From Magicicada septendecula (Eukaryota; Arthropoda; Insecta; Hemiptera; Cicadidae), in the NCBI GenBank assembly GCA_034769895.1, contig CM068372.1, positions 436,484,958 to 436,548,957 of the forward strand: a stretch of 64,000 nt of DNA, written 5' to 3'. Both the position numbers and the translations under genes were made by a program. The notes under the pieces were generated by a model. That model ran no database searches. It saw only the letters and a list, made by a program, of their open reading frames with translations, and had not been told where the DNA came from. This document shows positions 24,551 through 38,865 of this stretch, in pieces (position 1 is the stretch's first letter; each line of letters starts with the position of its first letter).

Positions 24551-27500
24551 TTGTATTATGTTTATATTTTCTGTCAAGATATCGTATATACGGATGTCAT
24601 ACGTTACGTGGATTCTTTAAAAAATATATTCCAAATCCGCGTGTCACTGGTCAGTTCAAAGAAGGAAATTAATAAATTCCAACTTTTCGCTGCTCAAAAC
24701 ATAAGGAATTTGTATTATGTTTTTATATTTTCTGTCAACATATCGTATATACGGATGTCATACGTTACGTGCATTCATTAAAAAATATATTCCAAGTCCG
24801 CGTGTCACTGGTCAGTTCAAAGAAGGAAATTAATAAATTCCAACTCTTCACTACTCAAGACATAAGGAATTTGTATTATGTTTATATTTTCTGTCAAGAT
24901 ATCGTATATACGGATGTCATACGTTACGTGCATTCTTTAAAAAATATATTCAAAGTCCGCGTGTCACTGGTCAGTTCAAAGAAGGAAATTAATTTATTCC
25001 AAATTTCGCTGCTCAAGACATAAGGAATTTGTATTATGTTTATATTTTCTGTAAAGATATCGTATATACGAATGTCATACGTTACGTGCATTCATTAAAA
25101 AATATATTCCAAGTCCGCGTGTCACTGGTCAGTTCAAAGAAGGAAATTAATCAATTCCAACTTTTCGCTGCTCAAGACATAAGGAATTTGTATTATGTTT
25201 ATATTTTCTGTCAAGATATCGTATATACGGATGTCATACGTTACGTGCATTCTTTAAAAAATATATTCCAAGTCCACGTGTCACTGGTCAGTTCAAAGAA
25301 AGAAATTTAAAAATTCCAACATTTCGCTGCTCAAGAAATAAGGAATTTGTATTATGTTTATATTTTCTGTCAAGATATCGTATATAGGGATGTCATACGT
25401 TACGTGCATTCTTTAAAAAATATATTCCAAGTCCGCGTGTCACTGGTCAGTTCAAAGAAAGAAATTAATAAATTCCAACTTTTCGCTGCTCAAGACATAA
25501 GGAATTTGTATTATGTTTATATTTTCTGTCAAGATATCGTATATACGGATGTCATACTTTACGTGCATTCATTAAAAAATATATTCCAAATCCGCGTGTC
25601 ACTGGTAAGTTCAAAGAAGAAAATTAATAAATTCCAAATTTTCGCTGCTCAAGACATAAGGAATTTGTATTAAGTTTATATTTTCTGTCAAGATATCGTA
25701 TATACGGATGTCATACGTTACGTGCATTCTTTAAAAAATATATTCCAAGTCCGCGTGTCACTGGTCAGTTCAAAGAAGGAAATTAGTAAATTCCAAATTT
25801 CGCTGCTCAAGACATAAGGAATTTGTATTATGTTTATATTTTCTGTCAAGATATCGTATATACGAATGTCATACGTTACGTGGATTCATTAAAAAATATA
25901 TTCCAAGTCCGCGTGTCACTGGTCAGTTCAAAGAAGTAAATGAACAAATTCCAACTTTTCGCTGCTCAAGACATAAGGAATTTGTATTAAGTTTATATTT
26001 TCTGTCAAGATATCGTATATACGAATGTCATACGTTACGTGCATTCATTAAAAAATATATTCCAAGTCTGCGTGTCACTGGTCAGTTCAAAGAAGGAAAT
26101 TAATCAATTCCAACTTTTCGCTGCTCAAGACATAAGGAATTTGTATTATGTTTATATTTTCTGTCAAGATATCGTATATACGGATGTCATACGTTACGTG
26201 CATTCTTTAAAAAATATATTACAAGTCCACGTGTCACTGGTCAGTTCAAAGAAAGAAATTAAAAAATTCCAACATTTCGCTGCTCAAGACATAAGGAATT
26301 TGTATTATGTTTATATTTTCTGTCAAGATATCGTATATACGAATGTCATACGTTACGTGCATTCTTTAAAAAATATATTCCAAGTCTGCGTGTCACTGGT
26401 CAGTTCAAAGAAGGAAATTAAAAAATTCCAACTTTTCGCTGCTCAAGACATTAGGAATTTGTATTAAGTTTATATTTTCTGTCAAGATATCGTATATACG
26501 GAAGTCATACGTTACGTGCATTCTTTAAAAAATATATTCCAAGTCCGCGTGTCACTGGTCAGTTCAAAGAAGGAAATTAATAAATTCCAACTTTTCGCTG
26601 CTCAAGACATAAAGAATTTGTATTATGTTTATATTTTCTGTCAAGATATCGTATATACGGATGTCATACGTTACGTGGATTCTTTAAAAAATATATTCCA
26701 AGTCCGCGTGTCACTGGTCAGTTCAAAGAAGGAAATTAATAAATTCCAACTTTTCGCTGCTCAAGACATAAGGAATTTGTATTATGTTTATATTTTCTGT
26801 CAACATATCGTATATACGGATGTCATACGTTACGTGCATTCTTCAAAAAATATATTCCAAGTCCGCGTGGCACTGGTCAGTTCAAAGAAGGAAATTAATA
26901 AATTCCAAATTTTCGCTGCTCAAGACATAAGGAATTTGTATTATGTTTATATTTTCTGTCAAGATATCGTATATACGAATGTCATACGTTACGTGCAATC
27001 ATTAAAAAATATATTCCAAGTCCGCGTGTCACTGGTCAGTTCAAAGAAGGAAATTAAGAAATTCCAACTTTTCGCTGCTCAAGACATAAGGAATTTGTAT
27101 TATGTTTATATTTTCTGTCAAGATATCGTATATACGGATGTCATACGTTACGTGCATTCTTTAAAAAATATATTCCAAGTCCACGTGTCACTTATCAGTT
27201 CAAAGAAAGAAATTAATAAATTCCAAATTTTCGCTGGTCAAGACATAAGGAATTTGTATTATGTTTATATTTTTTTTTGTCAAGATATCGTATATACGAA
27301 TGTCATACGTTACGTGCATTCTTTAAAAAATATATTCCAAGTCTGCGTGTCACTGGTCAGTTCAAAGAAGGAAATTAAAAAATTCCAACTTTTCGCTGCT
27401 CAAGACATTAGGAATTTGTATTAAGTTTATATTTTCTGTCAAGATATCGTATATACGGATGTCATACGTTACGTGCATTCTTTAAAAAATATATTCCAAG

Positions 27501-27573
27501 TCCGCGTGTCACTGGTCAGTTCAAAGAAGGAAATTAATAAATTCCAACTTTTCGCTGCTCAGACATAAAGAAT
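24551..27573 (+). repeat. Unit U6: 19-monomer unit (3023 bp)
   Basis: Resembles U5 in order but is a separate lineage: CCAAATCCGCG in the first monomer, AGAAATTTAAAAATTCC near 25,303, CATACTTTACG near 25,556, AAGTAAATGAAC near 25,936 and CCAAGTCTGCG near 26,063. It has no GTGTGACTGG monomer; CAACAT and GTGGCACTGG sit in one fused monomer. U9 and U13 are the same unit with 2 and 3 monomers lost. Confidence 0.87.
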
Positions 27574-30500
27574 TTGTATTATGTTTATATTTTCTGTCAA
27601 GATATCGTATATACGGATGTCATACGTTACGTGGATTCTTTAAAAAATATATTCCAAGTCCGCGTGTCACTGGTCAGTTCAAAGAAGGAAATTAATAAAT
27701 TCCAACTTTTCGCTGCTCAAAACATAAGGAATTTGTATTATGTTTTTATATTTTCTGTCAACATATCGTATATACGGATGTCATACGTTACGTGCATTCA
27801 TTAAAAAATATATTCCAAGTCCGCGTGTCACTGGTCAGTTCAAAGAAGGAAATTAATAAATTCCAACTCTTCACTACTCAAGACATAAGGAATTTGTATT
27901 ATGTTTATATTTTCTGTCAAGATATCGTATATACGGATGTCATACGTTACGTGCATTCTTTAAAAAATATATTCAAAGTCCGCGTGTCACTGGTCAGTTC
28001 AAAGAAGGAAATTAATTTATTCCAAATTTCGCTGCTCAAGACATAAGGAATTTGTATTATGTTTATATTTTCTGTAAAGATATCGTATATACGAATGTCA
28101 TACGTTACGTGCATTCATTAAAAAATATATTCCAAGTCCGCGTGTCACTGGTCAGTTCAAAGAAGGAAATTAATAAATTCGAGCTTTTCGCTGCTCAAGA
28201 CATACGGAATTTGTATTAAGTTTATATTTTCTGTCAAGATATCGTATATACGGATGTCATACGTTACGTGCATTCTTTAAAAAATATATTCCAAGTCCGC
28301 GTGTCACTGGTCAGTTCAAAGAAGGAAATTAATAAATTCCAAATTTCGCTGCTCAAGACATAAGGAATTTGTATTATGTTTATATTTTCTGTCAAGATAT
28401 CGTATATACGGATGTCATACGTTACGTGCATTCTTTAAAAAATATATTCAAAGTCCGCGTGTCACTGGTCAGTTCAAAGAAGGAAATTAATTTATTCCAA
28501 ATTTCGCTGCTCAAGACATAAGGAATTTGTATTATGTTTATATTTTCTGTAAAGATATCGTATATACGAATGTCATACGTTACGTGCATTCATTAAAAAA
28601 TATATTCCAAGTCCGCGTGTCACTGGTCAGTTCAAAGAAGGAAATTAATCAATTCCAACTTTTCGCTGCTCAAGACATAAGGAATTTGTATTATGTTTAT
28701 ATTTTCTGTCAAGATATCGTATATACGGATGTCATACGTTACGTGCATTCTTTAAAAAATATATTCCAAGTCTACGTGTCACTGGTCAGTTCAAAGAAAG
28801 AAATTAAAAAATTCCAAAATTTCGCTGCTCAAGAAATAAGGAATTTGTATTATGTTTATATTTTCTGTCACGATATCGTATATAGGGATGTCATACGTTA
28901 CGTGCATTCTTTAAAAAATATATTCCAAGTCCGCGTGTCACTGGTAAGTTCAAAGAAAGAAATTAATAAATTCCAACTTTTCGCTGCTCAAGACATAAGG
29001 AATTTGTATTATGTTTATATTTTCTGTCAAGATATCGTATATACGGATGTCATACGTTACGTGCATTCATTAAAAAATATATTCCAAATCCGCGTGTCAC
29101 TGGTAAGGTCAAAGAAGAAAATTAATAAATTCCAAATTTTCGCTGCTCAAGACATAAGGAATTTGTATTAAGTTTATATTTTCTGTCAAGATATCGTATA
29201 TACGGATGTCATACGTTACGTGCATTCTTTAAAAAATATATTCCAAGTCCGCGTGTCACTGGTCAGTTCAAAGAAGGAAATTAGTAAATTCCAAATTTCG
29301 CTGCTCAAGACATAAGGAATTTGTATTATGTTTATATTTTCAGTCAAGATATCGTATATACGAATGTCATACGTTACGTGGATTCATTAAAAAATATATT
29401 CCAAGTCCGCGTGTCACTGGTCAGTTCAAAGAAGGAAATGAACAAATTCCAACTTTTCGCTGCTCAAGACATAAGGAATTTGTATTAAGTTTATATTTTC
29501 TGTCAAGATATCGTATATACGAATGTCATACGTTACGTGCATTCATTAAAAAATATATTCCAAGTCCGCGTGTCACTGGTCAGTTCAAAGAAGGAAATTA
29601 ATCAATTCCAACTTTTCGCTGCTCAAGACATAAGGAATTTGTATTATGTTTATATTTTCTGTCAAGATATCGTATATACGGATGTCATACGTTACGTGCA
29701 TTCTTTAAAAAATATATTACAAGTCCACGTGTCACTGGTCAGTTCAAAGAAAGAAATTAAAAAATTCCAACATTTCGCTGCTCAAGACATAAGGAATTTG
29801 TATTATGTTTATATTTTCTGTCAAGATATCGTATATACGAATGTCATACGTTACGTGCATTCTTTAAAAAATATATTCCAAGTCTGCGTGTCACTGGTCA
29901 GTTCAAAGAAGGAAATTAAAAAATTCCAACATTTCGCTGCTCAAGACATTAGGAATTTGTATTAAGTTTATATTTTCTGTCAAGATATCGTATATACGGA
30001 AGTCATACGTTACGTGCATTCTTTAAAAAATATATTCCAAGTCCGCGTGTCACTGGTCAGTTCAAAGAAGGAAATTAATAAATTCCAACATTTCGCTGCT
30101 CAAGACATAAAGAATTTGTATTATGTTTATATTTTCTGTCAAGATATCGTATATACGGATGTCATACGTTACGTGCATTCTTTAAAAAATATATTCCAAG
30201 TCCGCGTGTCACTGGTCAGTTCAAAGAAGGAAATTAATATATTCCAACTTTTCGCTGCTCAAGACATAAGGAATTTGTATTATGTTTATATTTTCTGTCA
30301 ACATATCGTATATACGGATGTCATACGTTACGTGCATTCATTAAAAAATATATTCCAAGTCCGCGTGTGACTGGTCAGTTCAAAGAAGGAAATTAATAAA
30401 TTCCAACTCTTCGCTGCTCAAGACATAAGGAATTTGTATTATGTTTATATTTTCTGTCAAGATATCGTATATACGGATGTCATACGTTACGTGCATTCTT

Positions 30501-32977
30501 TAAAAAATATATTCCAAGTCCGCGTGGCACTGGTCAGTTCAAAGAAGGAAATTAATAAATTCCAAATTTTCGCTGCTCAAGACATAAGGAATTTGTATTA
30601 TGTTTATGTTTTCTGTCAAGATATCGTATATACGAATGTCATACGTTACGTGCAATCATTAAAAAATATATTCCAAGTCCGCGTGTCACTGGTCAGTTCA
30701 AAGAAGGAAATTAAGAAATTCCAACTTTTCGCTGCTCAAGACATAAGGAATTTGTATTATGTTTATATTTTCTGTCAAGATATCGTATATACGGATGTCA
30801 TACGTTACGTGCATTCTTTAAAAAATATATTCCAAGTCCGCGTGTCTCTGGTCAGTTCAAAGAAGGAAATTATTTTATTCCAAATTTCGCTGCTCAAGAC
30901 ATAAGGTATTTGTATTATGTTTATATTTTCTGTCAAGATATCGTATATACGAATGTCATACGTTACGTGCATTCATTAAAAAATATATTCCAAGTCCGCG
31001 TGTCGCTGGTCAGTTCAAAGAAGGAAATTAATAAATTCGAACTTTTCGCTGCTCAAGACATACGGAATTTGTATTAAGTTTATATTTTCTGTCAAGATAT
31101 CGTATATACGGATGTCATACGTTACGTGCATTCTTTAAAAAATATATTGCAAGTCCGCGTGTCACTGGTCAGTTCAAAGAAAGAAATTAATAAATTCCAA
31201 CTTTTCGCTGGTCAAGACATAAGGAATTTGTATTATGTTTATATTTTCTGTCAAGATATCGTATATACGAATGTCATACGTTACGTGCATTCTTTAAAAA
31301 ATATATTCCAAGTCCGCGTGTCACTGGTCAGTTCAAAGAAGGAAATTAATAAATTCCAACTTTTCACTGCTCAAGACATAAGGAATTTGTATTATGTTTA
31401 TATTTTCTGTCAAGATATCGTATATACGAATGTCATACGTTACGTGCATTCTTTAAAAAATATATTCCAAGTCCGCGTGTCACTGGTCAGTTCAAAGAAG
31501 GAAATTAATAAATTCCAAATTTCGCTGCTCAAGACATAAGGAATTTGTATTATGTTTATATTTTCTGTCAAGATATCGTATATACGAATGTCATACGTTA
31601 CGTGCATTCATTAAAAAATATATTCAAAGTCCGCGTGTCACTGGTCAGTTCAAAGAAGGAAATTAATAAATTCCAACATTTCGCTGCTCAAGACAAAAGG
31701 AATTTGTATTATGTTTATATTTTCTGTCAAGGTATCGTATATACGAATGTCATACGTTACGTGCATTCATTAAAAAATATATTCCAAGTCCGCGTGTCAC
31801 TGGTCAGTTCAAAGAAGGAAATTAATAAATTCCAAATTTTCGCTGCTCAAGACATAAGGAATTTGTATTATGTTTATTTTTTCTGTCAAGATATCGTATA
31901 TACGAATGTCATACGTTACGTGCATTCTTTAAAAAATATATTCCAAGTGCGCGTGTCACTGGTCAGTTCAAAGAAGGAAATTAATAAATTCCAACTTTTC
32001 GCTGCTCAAGACATAAAGAATTTGTATTATGTTTATATTTTCTGTCAAGATATCGTATATACGGATGTCATACGTTACGTGCATTCTTTAAAAAATATAT
32101 TCCAAGTCCGCGTGTCACTGGTCAGTTCAAAGAAGGAAATTAATAAATTCCAACTTTTCGCTGCTCAAGACATAAGGAATTTGTATTATGTTTATATTTT
32201 CTGTCAACATATCGTATATACGGATGTCATACGTTACGTGCATTCATTAAAAAATATATTCCAAGTCCGCGTGTGACTGGTCAGTTCAAAGAAGGAAATT
32301 AATAAATTCCAACTCTTCGCTGCTCAAGACATAAGGAATTTGTATTATGTTTATATTTTCTGTCAAGATATCGTATATACGGATGTCATACGTTACGTGC
32401 ATTCTTTAAAAAATATATTCCAAGTCCGCGTGGCACTGGTCAGTTCAAAGAAGGAAATTAATAAATTCCAAATTTTCGCTGCTCAAGACATAAGGAATTT
32501 GTATTATGTTTATGTTTTCTGTCAAGATATCGTATATACGAATGTCATACGTTACGTGCAATCATTAAAAAATATATTCCAAGTCCGCGTGTCACTGGTC
32601 AGTTCAAAGAAGGAAATTAAGAAATTCCAACTTTTCGCTGCTCAAGACATAAGGAATTTGTATTATGTTTATATTTTCTGTCAAGATATCGTATATACGG
32701 ATGTCATACGTTACGTGCATTCTTTAAAAAATATATTCCAAGTCCACGTGTCACTTATCAGTTCAAAGAAAGAAATTAATAAATTCCAAATTTTCGCTGG
32801 TCAAGACATAAGGAATTTGTATTATGTTTATATTTTTTTTTGTCAAGATATCGTATATACGAATGTCATACGTTACGTGCATTCTTTAAAAAATATATTC
32901 CAAGTCTGCGTGTCACTGGTCAGTTCAAAGAAGGAAATTAAAAAATTCCAACTTTTCGCTGCTCAGACATAAAGAAG
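27574..32977 (+). repeat. Unit U7: 34-monomer unit (5404 bp)
   Basis: Starts like U2 (marker pair, AATTCGAGC near 28,178, a CCAAATTTCGC 158-bp monomer), then re-enters the long-unit order with a second AATTTATTCC / CTGTAAAG pair at 28.45-28.68 kb and follows U4 to the 162-bp monomer near 32,831. It is therefore a U2-type head joined to a U4-type body. The join lies near 28.36-28.45 kb. U10 has the same structure. Confidence 0.86.
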
Positions 32978-35900
32978 TTGTATTATGTTTACATTTTCTG
33001 TCAAGATATCGTATATACGGATGTCATACGTTACGTGGATTCTTTAAAAAATATATTCCAAGTCCGCGTGTCACTGGTCAGTTCAAAGAAGGAAATTAAT
33101 AAATTCCAACTTTTCGCTGCTCAAAACATAAGGAATTTGTATTATGTTTTTATATTTTCTGTCAACATATCGTATATACGGATGTCATACGTTACGTGCA
33201 TTCATTAAAAAATATATTCCAAGTCCGCGTGTCACTGGTCAGTTCAAAGAAGGAAATTAATAAATTCCAACTCTTCACTACTCAAGACATAAGGAATTTG
33301 TATTATGTTTATATTTTCTGTCAAGATATCGTATATACGGATGTCATACGTTACGTGCATTCTTTAAAAAATATATTCAAAGTCCGCGTGTCACAGGTCA
33401 GTTCAAAGAAGGAAATTAATTTATTCCAAATTTCGCTGCTCAAGACATAAGGAATTTGTATTATGTTTATATTTTCTGTAAAGATATCGTATATACGAAT
33501 GTCATACGTTACGTGCATTCATTAAAAAATATATTCCAAGTCCGCGTGTCACTGGTCAGTTCAAAGAAGGAAATTAATCAATTCCAACTTTTCGCTGCTC
33601 AAGACATAAGGAATTTGTATTATGTTTATATTTTCTGTCAAGATATCGTATATACGGATGTCATACGTTACGTGCATTCTTTAAAAAATATATTCCAAGT
33701 CCACGTGTCACTGGTCAGTTCAAAGAAAGAAATTAAAAAATTCCAACATTTCGCTGCTCAAGAAATAAGGAATTTGTATTATGTTTATATTTTCTGTCAC
33801 GATATCGTATATAGGGATGTCATACGTTACGTGCATTCTTTAAAAAATATATTCCAAGTCCGCGTGTCACTGGTAAGTTCAAAGAAAGAAATTAATAAAT
33901 TCCAACTTTTCGCTGCTCAAGACATAAGGAATTTGTATTATGTTTATATTTTCTGTCAAGATATCGTATATACGGATGTCATACGTTACGTGCATTCATT
34001 AAAAAATATATTCCAAATCCGCGTGTCACTGGTAAGGTCAAAGAAGAAAATTAATAAATTCCAAATTTTCGCTGCTCAAGACATAAGGAATTTGTATTAA
34101 GTTTATATTTTCTGTCAAGATATCGTATATACGGATGTCATACGTTACGTGCATTCTTTAAAAAATATATTCCAAGTCCGCGTGTCACTGGTCAGTTCAA
34201 AGAAGGAAATTAGTAAATTCCAAATTTCGCTGCTCAAGACATAAGGAATTTGTATTATGTTTATATTTTCTGTCAAGATATCGTATATACGAATGTCATA
34301 CGTTACGTGGATTCATTAAAAAATATATTCCAAGTCCGCGTGTCACTGGTCAGTTCAAAGAAGGAAATGAACAAATTCCAACTTTTCGCTGCTCAAGACA
34401 TAAGGAATTTGTATTAAGTTTATATTTTCTGTCAAGATATCGTATATACGAATGTCATACGTTACGTGCATTCATTAAAAAATATATTCCAAGTCCGCGT
34501 GTCACTGGTCAGTTCAAAGAAGGAAATTAATCAATTCCAACTTTTCGCTGCTCAAGACATAAGGAATTTGTATTATGTTTATATTTTCTGTCAAGATATC
34601 GTATATACGGATGTCATACGTTACGTGCATTCTTTAAAAAATATATTACAAGTCCACGTGTCACTGGTCAGTTCAAAGAAAGAAATTAAAAAATTCCAAC
34701 ATTTCGCTGCTCAAGACATAAGGAATTTGTATTATGTTTATATTTTCTGTCAAGATATCGTATATACGAATGTCATACGTTACGTGCATTCTTTAAAAAA
34801 TATATTCCAAGTCTGCGTGTCACTGGTCAGTTCAAAGAAGGAAATTAAAAAATTCCAACATTTCGCTGCTCAAGACATTAGGAATTTGTATTAAGTTTAT
34901 ATTTTCTGTCAAGATATCGTATATACGGAAGTCATACGTTACGTGCATTCTTTAAAAAATATATTCCAAGTCCGCGTGTCACTGGTCAGTTCAAAGAAGG
35001 AAATTAATAAATTCCAACATTTCGCTGCTCAAGACATAAAGAATTTGTATTATGTTTATATTTTCTGTCAAGATATCGTATATACGGATGTCATACGTTA
35101 CGTGCATTCTTTAAAAAATATATTCCAAGTCCGCGTGTCACTGGTCAGTTCAAAGAAGGAAATTAATATATTCCAACTTTTCGCTGCTCAAGACATAAGG
35201 AATTTGTATTATGTTTATATTTTCTGTCAACATATCGTATATACGGATGTCATACGTTACGTGCATTCATTAAAAAATATATTCCAAGTCCGCGTGTGAC
35301 TGGTCAGTTCAAAGAAGGAAATTAATAAATTCCAACTCTTCGCTGCTCAAGACATAAGGAATTTGTATTATGTTTATATTTTCTGTCAAGATATCGTATA
35401 TACGGATGTCATACGTTACGTGCATTCTTTAAAAAATATATTCCAAGTCCGCGTGGCACTGGTCAGTTCAAAGAAGGAAATTAATAAATTCCAAATTATC
35501 GCTGCTCAAGACATAAGGAATTTGTATTATGTTTATGTTTTCTGTCAAGATATCGTATATACGAATGTCATACGTTACGTGCAATCATTAAAAAATATAT
35601 TCCAAGTCCGCGTGTCACTGGTCAGTTCAAAGAAGGAAATTAAGAAATTCCAACTTTTCGCTGCTCAAGACATAAGGAATATGTATTATGTTTATATTTT
35701 CTGTCAAGATATCGTATATACGGATGTCATACGTTACGTGCATTCTTTAAAAAATATATTCCAAGTCCACGTGTCACTTATCAGTTCAAAGAAAGAAATT
35801 AATAAATTCCAAATTTTCGCTGGTCAAGACATAAGGAATTTGTATTATGTTTATATTTTTTTTTGTCAAGATATCGTATATACGAATGTCATACGTTACG

Positions 35901-36159
35901 TGCATTCTTTAAAAAATATATTCCAAGTCTGCGTGTCACTGGTCAGTTCAAAGAAGGAAATTAAAAAATTCCAACTTTTCGCTGCTCAAGACATTAGGAA
36001 TTTGTATTAAGTTTATATTTTCTGTCAAGATATCGTATATACGGATGTCATACGTTACGTGCATTCTTTAAAAAATATATTCCAAGTCCGCGTGTCACTG
36101 GTCAGTTCAAAGAAGGAAATTAATAAATTCCAACTTTTCGCTGCTCAGACATAAAGAAG
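32978..36159 (+). repeat. Unit U8: 20-monomer unit, second copy of U5 (3182 bp)
   Basis: Same length and same diagnostic changes as U5, offset 11,609 bp, with CACAGGTC near 33,393 and the AAATTATCGC / GAATATGTATT pair. I noticed no base difference from U5, though I did not compare every position. Confidence 0.88.
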
Positions 36160-38865
36160 TTGTATTATGTTTATATTTTCTGTCAAGATATCGTATATAC
36201 GGATGTCATACGTTACGTGGATTCTTTAAAAAATATATTCCAAATCCGCGTGTCACTGGTCAGTTCAAAGAAGGAAATTAATAAATTCCAACTTTTCGCT
36301 GCTCAAAACATAAGGAATTTGTATTATGTTTTTATATTTTCTGTCAACATATCGTATATACGGATGTCATACGTTACGTGCATTCATTAAAAAATATATT
36401 CCAAGTCCGCGTGTCACTGGTCAGTTCAAAGAAGGAAATTAATAAATTCCAACTCTTCACTACTCAAGACATAAGGAATTTGTATTATGTTTATATTTTC
36501 TGTCAAGATATCGTATATACGGATGTCATACGTTACGTGCATTCTTTAAAAAATATATTCCAAGTCCACGTGTCACTGGTCAGTTCAAAGAAAGAAATTT
36601 AAAAATTCCAACATTTCGCTGCTCAAGAAATAAGGAATTTGTATTATGTTTATATTTTCTGTCAAGATATCGTATATAGGGATGTCATACGTTACGTGCA
36701 TTCTTTAAAAAATATATTCCAAGTCCGCGTGTCACTGGTCAGTTCAAAGAAAGAAATTAATAAATTCCAACTTTTCGCTGCTCAAGACATAAGGAATTTG
36801 TATTATGTTTATATTTTCTGTCAAGATATCGTATATACGGATGTCATACTTTACGTGCATTCATTAAAAAATATATTCCAAATCCGCGTGTCACTGGTAA
36901 GTTCAAAGAAGAAAATTAATAAATTCCAAATTTTCGCTGCTCAAGACATAAGGAATTTGTATTAAGTTTATATTTTCTGTCAAGATATCGTATATACGGA
37001 TGTCATACGTTACGTGCATTCTTTAAAAAATATATTCCAAGTCCGCGTGTCACTGGTCAGTTCAAAGAAGGAAATTAGTAAATTCCAAATTTCGCTGCTC
37101 AAGACATAAGGAATTTGTATTATGTTTATATTTTCTGTCAAGATATCGTATATACGAATGTCATACGTTACGTGGATTCATTAAAAAATATATTCCAAGT
37201 CCGCGTGTCACTGGTCAGTTCAAAGAAGTAAATGAACAAATTCCAACTTTTCGCTGCTCAAGACATAAGGAATTTGTATTAAGTTTATATTTTCTGTCAA
37301 GATATCGTATATACGAATGTCATACGTTACGTGCATTCATTAAAAAATATATTCCAAGTCTGCGTGTCACTGGTCAGTTCAAAGAAGGAAATTAATCAAT
37401 TCCAACTTTTCGCTGCTCAAGACATAAGGAATTTGTATTATGTTTATATTTTCTGTCAAGATATCGTATATACGGATGTCATACGTTACGTGCATTCTTT
37501 AAAAAATATATTACAAGTCCACGTGTCACTGGTCAGTTCAAAGAAAGAAATTAAAAAATTCCAACATTTCGCTGCTCAAGACATAAGGAATTTGTATTAT
37601 GTTTATATTTTCTGTCAAGATATCGTATATACGAATGTCATACGTTACGTGCATTCTTTAAAAAATATATTCCAAGTCTGCGTGTCACTGGTCAGTTCAA
37701 AGAAGGAAATTAAAAAATTCCAACTTTTCGCTGCTCAAGACATTAGGAATTTGTATTAAGTTTATATTTTCTGTCAAGATATCGTATATACGGAAGTCAT
37801 ACGTTACGTGCATTCTTTAAAAAATATATTCCAAGTCCGCGTGTCACTGGTCAGTTCAAAGAAGGAAATTAATAAATTCCAACTTTTCGCTGCTCAAGAC
37901 ATAAAGAATTTGTATTATGTTTATATTTTCTGTCAAGATATCGTATATACGGATGTCATACGTTACGTGGATTCTTTAAAAAATATATTCCAAGTCCGCG
38001 TGTCACTGGTCAGTTCAAAGAAGGAAATTAATAAATTCCAACTTTTCGCTGCTCAAGACATAAGGAATTTGTATTATGTTTATATTTTCTGTCAACATAT
38101 CGTATATACGGATGTCATACGTTACGTGCATTCTTTAAAAAATATATTCCAAGTCCGCGTGGCACTGGTCAGTTCAAAGAAGGAAATTAATAAATTCCAA
38201 ATTTTCGCTGCTCAAGACATAAGGAATTTGTATTATGTTTATATTTTCTGTCAAGATATCGTATATACGAATGTCATACGTTACGTGCAATCATTAAAAA
38301 ATATATTCCAAGTCCGCGTGTCACTGGTCAGTTCAAAGAAGGAAATTAAGAAATTCCAACTTTTCGCTGCTCAAGACATAAGGAATTTGTATTATGTTTA
38401 TATTTTCTGTCAAGATATCGTATATACGGATGTCATACGTTACGTGCATTCTTTAAAAAATATATTCCAAGTCCACGTGTCACTTATCAGTTCAAAGAAA
38501 GAAATTAATAAATTCCAAATTTTCGCTGGTCAAGACATAAGGAATTTGTATTATGTTTATATTTTTTTTTGTCAAGATATCGTATATACGAATGTCATAC
38601 GTTACGTGCATTCTTTAAAAAATATATTCCAAGTCTGCGTGTCACTGGTCAGTTCAAAGAAGGAAATTAAAAAATTCCAACTTTTCGCTGCTCAAGACAT
38701 TAGGAATTTGTATTAAGTTTATATTTTCTGTCAAGATATCGTATATACGGATGTCATACGTTACGTGCATTCTTTAAAAAATATATTCCAAGTCCGCGTG
38801 TCACTGGTCAGTTCAAAGAAGGAAATTAATAAATTCCAACTTTTCGCTGCTCAGACATAAAGAAT
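36160..38865 (+). repeat. Unit U9: 17-monomer unit, U6 minus two monomers (2706 bp)
   Basis: Identical in order to U6 except that the CTGTAAAG monomer and its neighbour are missing; the crossover lies at 36,466-36,560, between a monomer with CTTCACTACTC and one with GTCCACGTG followed by AGAAATTTAAAAATTCC. It keeps the U6 signatures CATACTTTACG and AAGTAAATGAAC. Confidence 0.87.
36466..36560 (+). repeat. Hybrid-monomer crossover interval in U9
   Basis: The left parent is the monomer that would read TTCAAAG; the right parent reads TTCCAAGTCCACG. The parents are indistinguishable across this stretch. The result is loss of exactly two monomers (317 bp) relative to U6. Confidence 0.78.

Larger units (their letters stand above)
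16746..28354 (+). repeat. Super-repeat copy 1: 73 monomers (11,609 bp)
   Basis: Every marker from here recurs exactly 11,609 bp downstream until about 36.5 kb. Examples are GTCTACGTG (about 17,163 and 28,772), TCTCTGG (about 19,236 and 30,845), GACAAAAGG (20,084 and 31,693), CACAGGTC (about 21,784 and 33,393), and AAATTATCGC with GAATATGTA (about 23.9-24.1 and 35.5-35.7 kb). By eye I found almost no substitutions between copies; one is CTTCAAAAAA near 26,842, present only here. The phase chosen starts where the match to copy 2 begins. Confidence 0.9.
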
